NCBI GenBank assembly: GCA_002720475.1
Contig: PBIL01000004.1
Span: forward strand, 137,834 to 180,600
Origin: Roseovarius sp.
GTDB lineage: Bacteria > Pseudomonadota > Alphaproteobacteria > Rhodobacterales > Rhodobacteraceae
DNA: 42,767 nt
Direction: 5' to 3'
This document shows, piece after piece, positions 36,829 through 42,767 of the stretch (the first letter of the stretch is position 1; each line of letters starts with the position of its first letter). The notes under the pieces are model-generated. The model searched no databases. It saw nothing but the letters and a program-made list of their open reading frames with translations, and was not told the DNA's origin. The translations under genes were made by a program, and so were the position numbers.

Positions 36829-37315
36829 GGTCTGTCCTCGCGTCTTGGAAAGCATCTTGCGCAGAGGTGCCATTTCCTCGCGGACCTGTTCAAGCGGTTT
36901 CTGCCGCGATGCAGCATCGAGGCCGCCGTGCCGCGCCGTTAACCAGGTCTTCACCTCTTCCCCGTCATCCTTCCCGGGACGGCAGGGTCCAACCGGGAAA
37001 GGGTATGACGATGAAGAGATTCGTTCTGGCGCTGGCCTTGACGTCGCTTGCGGGTCCCGCGATGGCGCAGGGCGCGGCCTGCGCGCCGCGCGATGTGGTG
37101 GTGAAGCGGCTGGCAGAAGCCTATGGCGAGACGCGCCGGGCCATGGGGCTCGGCGGGCAGGGCGCGGTGGTCGAGGTCTTTGCCTCGGACTCCTCGGGCA
37201 GCTGGACCATCACGGTCACGGGTCCGGACGGTATCACCTGCCTGATTGCGGCGGGCCAGGCCTTCGAGAGCATGGCAAGGCGCTTCCGGTTCCGGGCAAC
37301 GACGCCTGAGGCGCG

Positions 37316-39194
<1,879 letters not shown>

Positions 39195-39215
39195 CGTGAT
39201 CTTTACCGCTTGGCA

Positions 39216-39248
39216 CAGGGCTGGAGCATTTCCAGCCCTGATTCTTTT
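39216..39248 (+). terminator. Rho-independent terminator after mdh
   Basis: A 10-bp perfect stem (CAGGGCTGGA at 39216-39225 with TCCAGCCCTG at 39231-39240) and a 5-base loop are followed by ATTCTTTT, starting 22 bases after the mdh stop. It is the best terminator in the window. Confidence 0.85.
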
Positions 39249-39277
39249 CCGGCGCGGAAAGCGGGGGGCGGGCGCAT

Positions 39278-39306
39278 GTGATCACGGGAAATATTCGTGT
39301 GATCAC
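39278..39306. promoter_or_regulatory. Paired GTGATCAC operator-like sites before sucC
   Basis: The palindrome GTGATCAC occurs at 39278-39285 and again at 39299-39306, 21 bases apart centre to centre (two helical turns), on an AT-rich leader about 110-140 bases before sucC. Two same-face palindromes suggest binding by a dimeric regulator controlling the suc operon. The regulator is unknown. Confidence 0.5.
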
Positions 39307-39414
39307 AAAATGTCGATTTTTGGCGGAAATTCTCCGTTGCCAAGGAAAATCCTTTAATAACCCCCGCGCTCCATGCCTATACCTGTCCTGATCGCAGCAA
39401 AACGGGACAGTTTC

Positions 39415-40608
39415 ATGAACATCCACGAGTATCAGGCGAAGGCGCTGCTTCGCTCCTACGGCGCTCCGGTGTCGGACGGCCGCGTGGTCCTGCGCGCCGA
39501 AGAGGCGAAGACCGCGGCGGGCGCGCTCGACGGGCCGCTCTGGGTCATCAAGGCGCAGATCCACGCCGGCGGCCGTGGCAAGGGCAAGTTCAAGGAGGCC
39601 GGTGCCGGCGAAGCGGGCGGTGTGCGCCTGGCCCGTTCCGTCGAGGAGGCCGCCGAAGAGGCGCGCCGGATGCTCGGGCGCACCCTTGTCACCAGGCAGA
39701 CCGGCCCGGCGGGCAAGCAGGTCAACCGCATCTATATCGAGGACGGCTCGGGCATCGAGCGCGAGCTTTACCTTGCGCTGCTCGTGGATCGCGGCAGCTC
39801 GCGCATCTCCTTCGTGGCCTCCACCGAGGGCGGCATGGACATCGAGGAGGTGGCCGAGAAGACGCCGGAGAAGATCCTCAGCTTCGCGGTGGACCCGGCC
39901 ACGGGCTATCAGCCCTTCCACGGCCGCCGCATCGCCTTCGGCCTCGGGCTTTCGGGCGCGCAGGTCAAGCAATGCGTGGCGCTCATGGGCACACTCTACC
40001 GGCTCTTCGTCGAGAAGGACATGGAGATGCTGGAGATCAACCCGCTCATCGTCACCGACAAGGGCGATCTCAAATGCCTCGACGCCAAGATGGGGTTCGA
40101 TTCGAATGCCATCTACCGCCACCCCGACATCGCCGAACTGCGCGACACGACCGAAGAGGATCCCAAGGAACTCGAGGCGTCAAAGTATGACCTGAACTAC
40201 ATCGCGCTCGATGGCGAGATCGGCTGCATGGTCAACGGCGCGGGGCTTGCCATGGCCACGATGGACATCATCAAGCTCTACGGGGCGGAGCCTGCCAACT
40301 TCCTCGACGTGGGCGGCGGCGCGACCCGCGAAAAGGTCACAGAGGCGTTCAAGATCATCACCTCCGATCCCAACGTGAAGGGCATCCTCGTCAACATCTT
40401 CGGCGGCATCATGCGCTGCGACGTGATCGCCGAGGGCGTGGTGGCGGCAGTGAAGGAGGTCGGCCTCAAGGTCCCGCTGGTGGTGCGTCTCGAGGGCACC
40501 AACGTGGAGAAGGGCAAGGAGATCATCAACACTTCCGGGCTCGACGTGATCGCCGCCGACGACCTCAAGGACGGCGCGCAGAAGATCGTGAAGGCGGTTA
40601 AGGGGTGA
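39415..40608 (+). CDS. sucC: Succinyl-CoA synthetase, beta subunit
   Basis: The 397-residue ATP-grasp subunit works with SucD to make succinate and ATP/GTP from succinyl-CoA. It has [12 protein letters not shown], the ATP-site [24 protein letters not shown], and the C-terminal [16 protein letters not shown] separate promoter region follows the mdh terminator. Its stop overlaps the GTG of the inserted gene; sucD is displaced by about 700 bases. Confidence 0.97.
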   Translation: MNIHEYQAKALLRSYGAPVSDGRVVLRAEEAKTAAGALDGPLWVIKAQIHAGGRGKGKFKEAGAGEAGGVRLARSVEEAAEEARRMLGRTLVTRQTGPAGKQVNRIYIEDGSGIERELYLALLVDRGSSRISFVASTEGGMDIEEVAEKTPEKILSFAVDPATGYQPFHGRRIAFGLGLSGAQVKQCVALMGTLYRLFVEKDMEMLEINPLIVTDKGDLKCLDAKMGFDSNAIYRHPDIAELRDTTEEDPKELEASKYDLNYIALDGEIGCMVNGAGLAMATMDIIKLYGAEPANFLDVGGGATREKVTEAFKIITSDPNVKGILVNIFGGIMRCDVIAEGVVAAVKEVGLKVPLVVRLEGTNVEKGKEIINTSGLDVIAADDLKDGAQKIVKAVKG

Positions 40609-41315
40609 GGAGTCGGCCCGAAATAAACTTTGCTGGGACTAGGCGGCTTCCTCCGCGCAAATTTGAACACGGGGGCGGATTCGGTATTCGAGTCGATGCT
40701 TCACCGCGCGACGGGCATGAGCCTGATTTCGATTTGGGCTTCCACTGTCATCGTCTGGCACTCAAATCCAGCATGAAACTTTGGGGTTTGTCACAAATCA
40801 ACCCGCTCTTGGGTGCCTATAATCTTAATGATGCGTTGCTTGACGAGTATTTCGACGAAACGTGCAGCATGGCTTTGAATGCGAGAAGATATATTGAAAT
40901 CTTTGGTGACTCCGAACTCGCCACGAATGTTGTCGGCGAAGGAGACGAGAAACCACTTAGATTTTGGGACGCGTTGGGGCTCATAATTCATGGAAGGTCT
41001 TTCATCGCGGGCTATTTCGGCGTACCGAAGTCTCCCATTCTTGATGAAATCCATAGCTTGCAGCTTAAATCTCTGGAAGTCGCACTAAACGAAGATGAAC
41101 AACGACGTTTGAATATTCTCTACGAGGATTTGAAAAAGTTACCACCTATGAGATGGGACCAGCGGTTAGTGGGTTTCAGAATCTCGTCTGATCGAAAGAG
41201 AGACCATTGGGTTTCCGTTGAAACCATGGCCCAGGTTTTTCTTGAGCAAAGGTTTAGCAAGCTTGCTGAATGGCAACGCTCTGCCGCAGATTTCCGTAAA
41301 CCAATCGAGGAATGA
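40605..41315 (+). CDS. Unknown protein inserted between sucC and sucD
   Basis: I do not recognise this protein of up to 236 residues. Base composition is well below the neighbours (many A/T third positions, and AGA, ATA and TTA codons rare elsewhere here), a mark of transfer. It is soluble and probably helical, with [38 protein letters not shown] and [13 protein letters not shown]; the IIH segment recalls helical unknowns of genomic islands. The start is uncertain: a GTG at 40605 overlaps the sucC stop (GTGA), a TTG lies at 40734 and an ATG at 40773. The stop lies one base before the sucD ATG, whose ribosome site (GAGGAA) is inside this gene. Confidence 0.75.
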   Translation: MRSRPEINFAGTRRLPPRKFEHGGGFGIRVDASPRDGHEPDFDLGFHCHRLALKSSMKLWGLSQINPLLGAYNLNDALLDEYFDETCSMALNARRYIEIFGDSELATNVVGEGDEKPLRFWDALGLIIHGRSFIAGYFGVPKSPILDEIHSLQLKSLEVALNEDEQRRLNILYEDLKKLPPMRWDQRLVGFRISSDRKRDHWVSVETMAQVFLEQRFSKLAEWQRSAADFRKPIEE

Positions 41316-41316
41316 A

Positions 41317-42198
<882 letters not shown>

Positions 42199-42205
42199 CA
42201 AGGCG

Positions 42206-42228
42206 GGGGGCGGGCCGGACCCGCCCCC
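42206..42228. terminator. GC hairpin between sucD and sucA
   Basis: A 9-bp stem (GGGGGCGGG at 42206-42214 with CCCGCCCCC at 42220-42228) encloses a 5-base loop just after the sucD stop. Without a T-run it may weaken read-through or protect sucCD mRNA rather than stop transcription. Confidence 0.45.
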
Positions 42229-42271
42229 GTTCACAAGGCGGGGCCGCGCCCGCCGCGGGAGAAAACCAGAG

Positions 42272-42767
42272 ATGACCGACCAATCCCCCAATGACCTCTT
42301 CCACGCCTCCTCCTTCATGCAGGGGGCCAATGCCGAATATCTCGAACAGCTCTATGCCCGCTACGCCCACGATCCGGGCGCGGTGGACGAGGCGTGGCGC
42401 GCCTTCTTCGACCAGCTGGGCGACGGGCACGAGGATGTGCGGCGCGAGGCGCGGGGGGCCTCCTGGACGCGGGCCGACTGGCCGCCCGTGCCCAATGACG
42501 AGCTGACCGCCGCGCTCACCGGCGAATGGCCCGACGAGCCCGAACTCAAGGATGCCGGCCGGAAGATCGCCGCCAAGGCCGCCGAGAAGGGCGTCGAGGT
42601 CACGGACGAGGCGATCAAGCGCGCCGTGCTCGATTCGGTGCGCGCGCTCATGCTGATCCGCGCCTACCGGATCCGCGGCCACCTGATCGCGGAGCTTGAC
42701 CCGCTCGGCCTGCGCGAGCATGGCTACCAGCCCGAACTCGATCCGAAATCCTACGGCTTCACCGAGG
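42272..42767 (+). CDS. sucA: 2-oxoglutarate dehydrogenase E1 component, N-terminal part
   Basis: About 165 residues are visible before the right edge. The N-terminus (NDLFHASSFMQGANAEYLEQ) is the E2-binding arm, followed by VLDSVRALMLIRAYRIRGHL and LDPLGLRE, which are diagnostic of SucA. It makes succinyl-CoA for SucCD. The thiamine-diphosphate domain is off-window. GGGAGAAAACC precedes the ATG at 42272. Confidence 0.95.
   Translation, partial: MTDQSPNDLFHASSFMQGANAEYLEQLYARYAHDPGAVDEAWRAFFDQLGDGHEDVRREARGASWTRADWPPVPNDELTAALTGEWPDEPELKDAGRKIAAKAAEKGVEVTDEAIKRAVLDSVRALMLIRAYRIRGHLIAELDPLGLREHGYQPELDPKSYGFTE

Noticed and set aside
40980..41020. Possible HEPN-type ribonuclease motif in the inserted gene (IIHGR)
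   Set aside because: The HEPN motif is Arg-X4-6-His. The nearest upstream Arg to this His is about ten residues away, so the pattern does not fit.

Overview
The window is a GC-rich chromosomal segment from an alphaproteobacterium, almost certainly a member of the Rhodobacteraceae/Roseobacter group (inference). Supporting evidence is the fliC-flaF-flbT-DUF1217 flagellar set, the mutM-ubiE-ubiB cluster, the mesaconyl-CoA hydratase / malyl-CoA thioesterase pair of the ethylmalonyl-CoA pathway next to mdh-sucC-sucD-sucA, paired def genes before fmt, and several families mostly found in this group (DUF1285, DUF6455, DUF1737, NnrU). The genus cannot be fixed from the sequence. I saw no rRNA, tRNA, CRISPR array or complete insertion sequence.

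Layout. 1-3909 (minus): a moxR-DUF58-BatA/DUF4159 operon, cut by the left edge. 3967-9171: DUF1285 protein, succinate-semialdehyde dehydrogenase, an alpha/beta hydrolase, a frameshifted DUF2793 protein and an enoyl-CoA hydratase. 9235-12456: mutM divergent from ubiE-ubiB (base-excision repair and ubiquinone synthesis). 12599-18691: flagellar genes, with fliK-flgD leftward and flgJ-like, flgN-like, fliC, flaF, flbT and DUF1217 rightward. 18866-23799: a fused Fe(3+)-type ABC permease without partners, flavin reductase, GNAT, EcsC, and a PatB/MalY C-S lyase. 23894-26354: def, a degenerate def paralogue, fmt, two small membrane proteins. 26359-29711: rnhA-GST-DUF3429 leftward, a hemolysin III protein, DUF6455, an M48 lipoprotein protease. 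29833-34170: small conserved protein, meaB, hrpB, nudix.

34177-36828 (minus) holds mcl2-nnrU-DUF1737-mch. 37011-42767 holds a small exported protein, a TauE/SafE transporter, and the TCA genes mdh, sucC, an intruding gene, sucD and sucA (cut by the right edge). Mesaconyl-CoA hydratase, malyl-CoA thioesterase, MeaB, malate dehydrogenase and succinyl-CoA synthetase all work on C4/C5 CoA-ester metabolism, so the right third is a carbon-assimilation neighbourhood.

The strongest oddity is an approximately 236-codon gene of clearly lower GC and foreign codon use, set with translational-coupling precision between sucC and sucD. Others are a paired GTGATCAC operator-like site before sucC, a peptide deformylase paralogue lacking its catalytic Glu, a G8-tract frameshift in a DUF2793 gene, two copies of a two-hairpin dispersed repeat, and CtrA-like half-site pairs plus a perfect palindrome upstream of flagellar genes.
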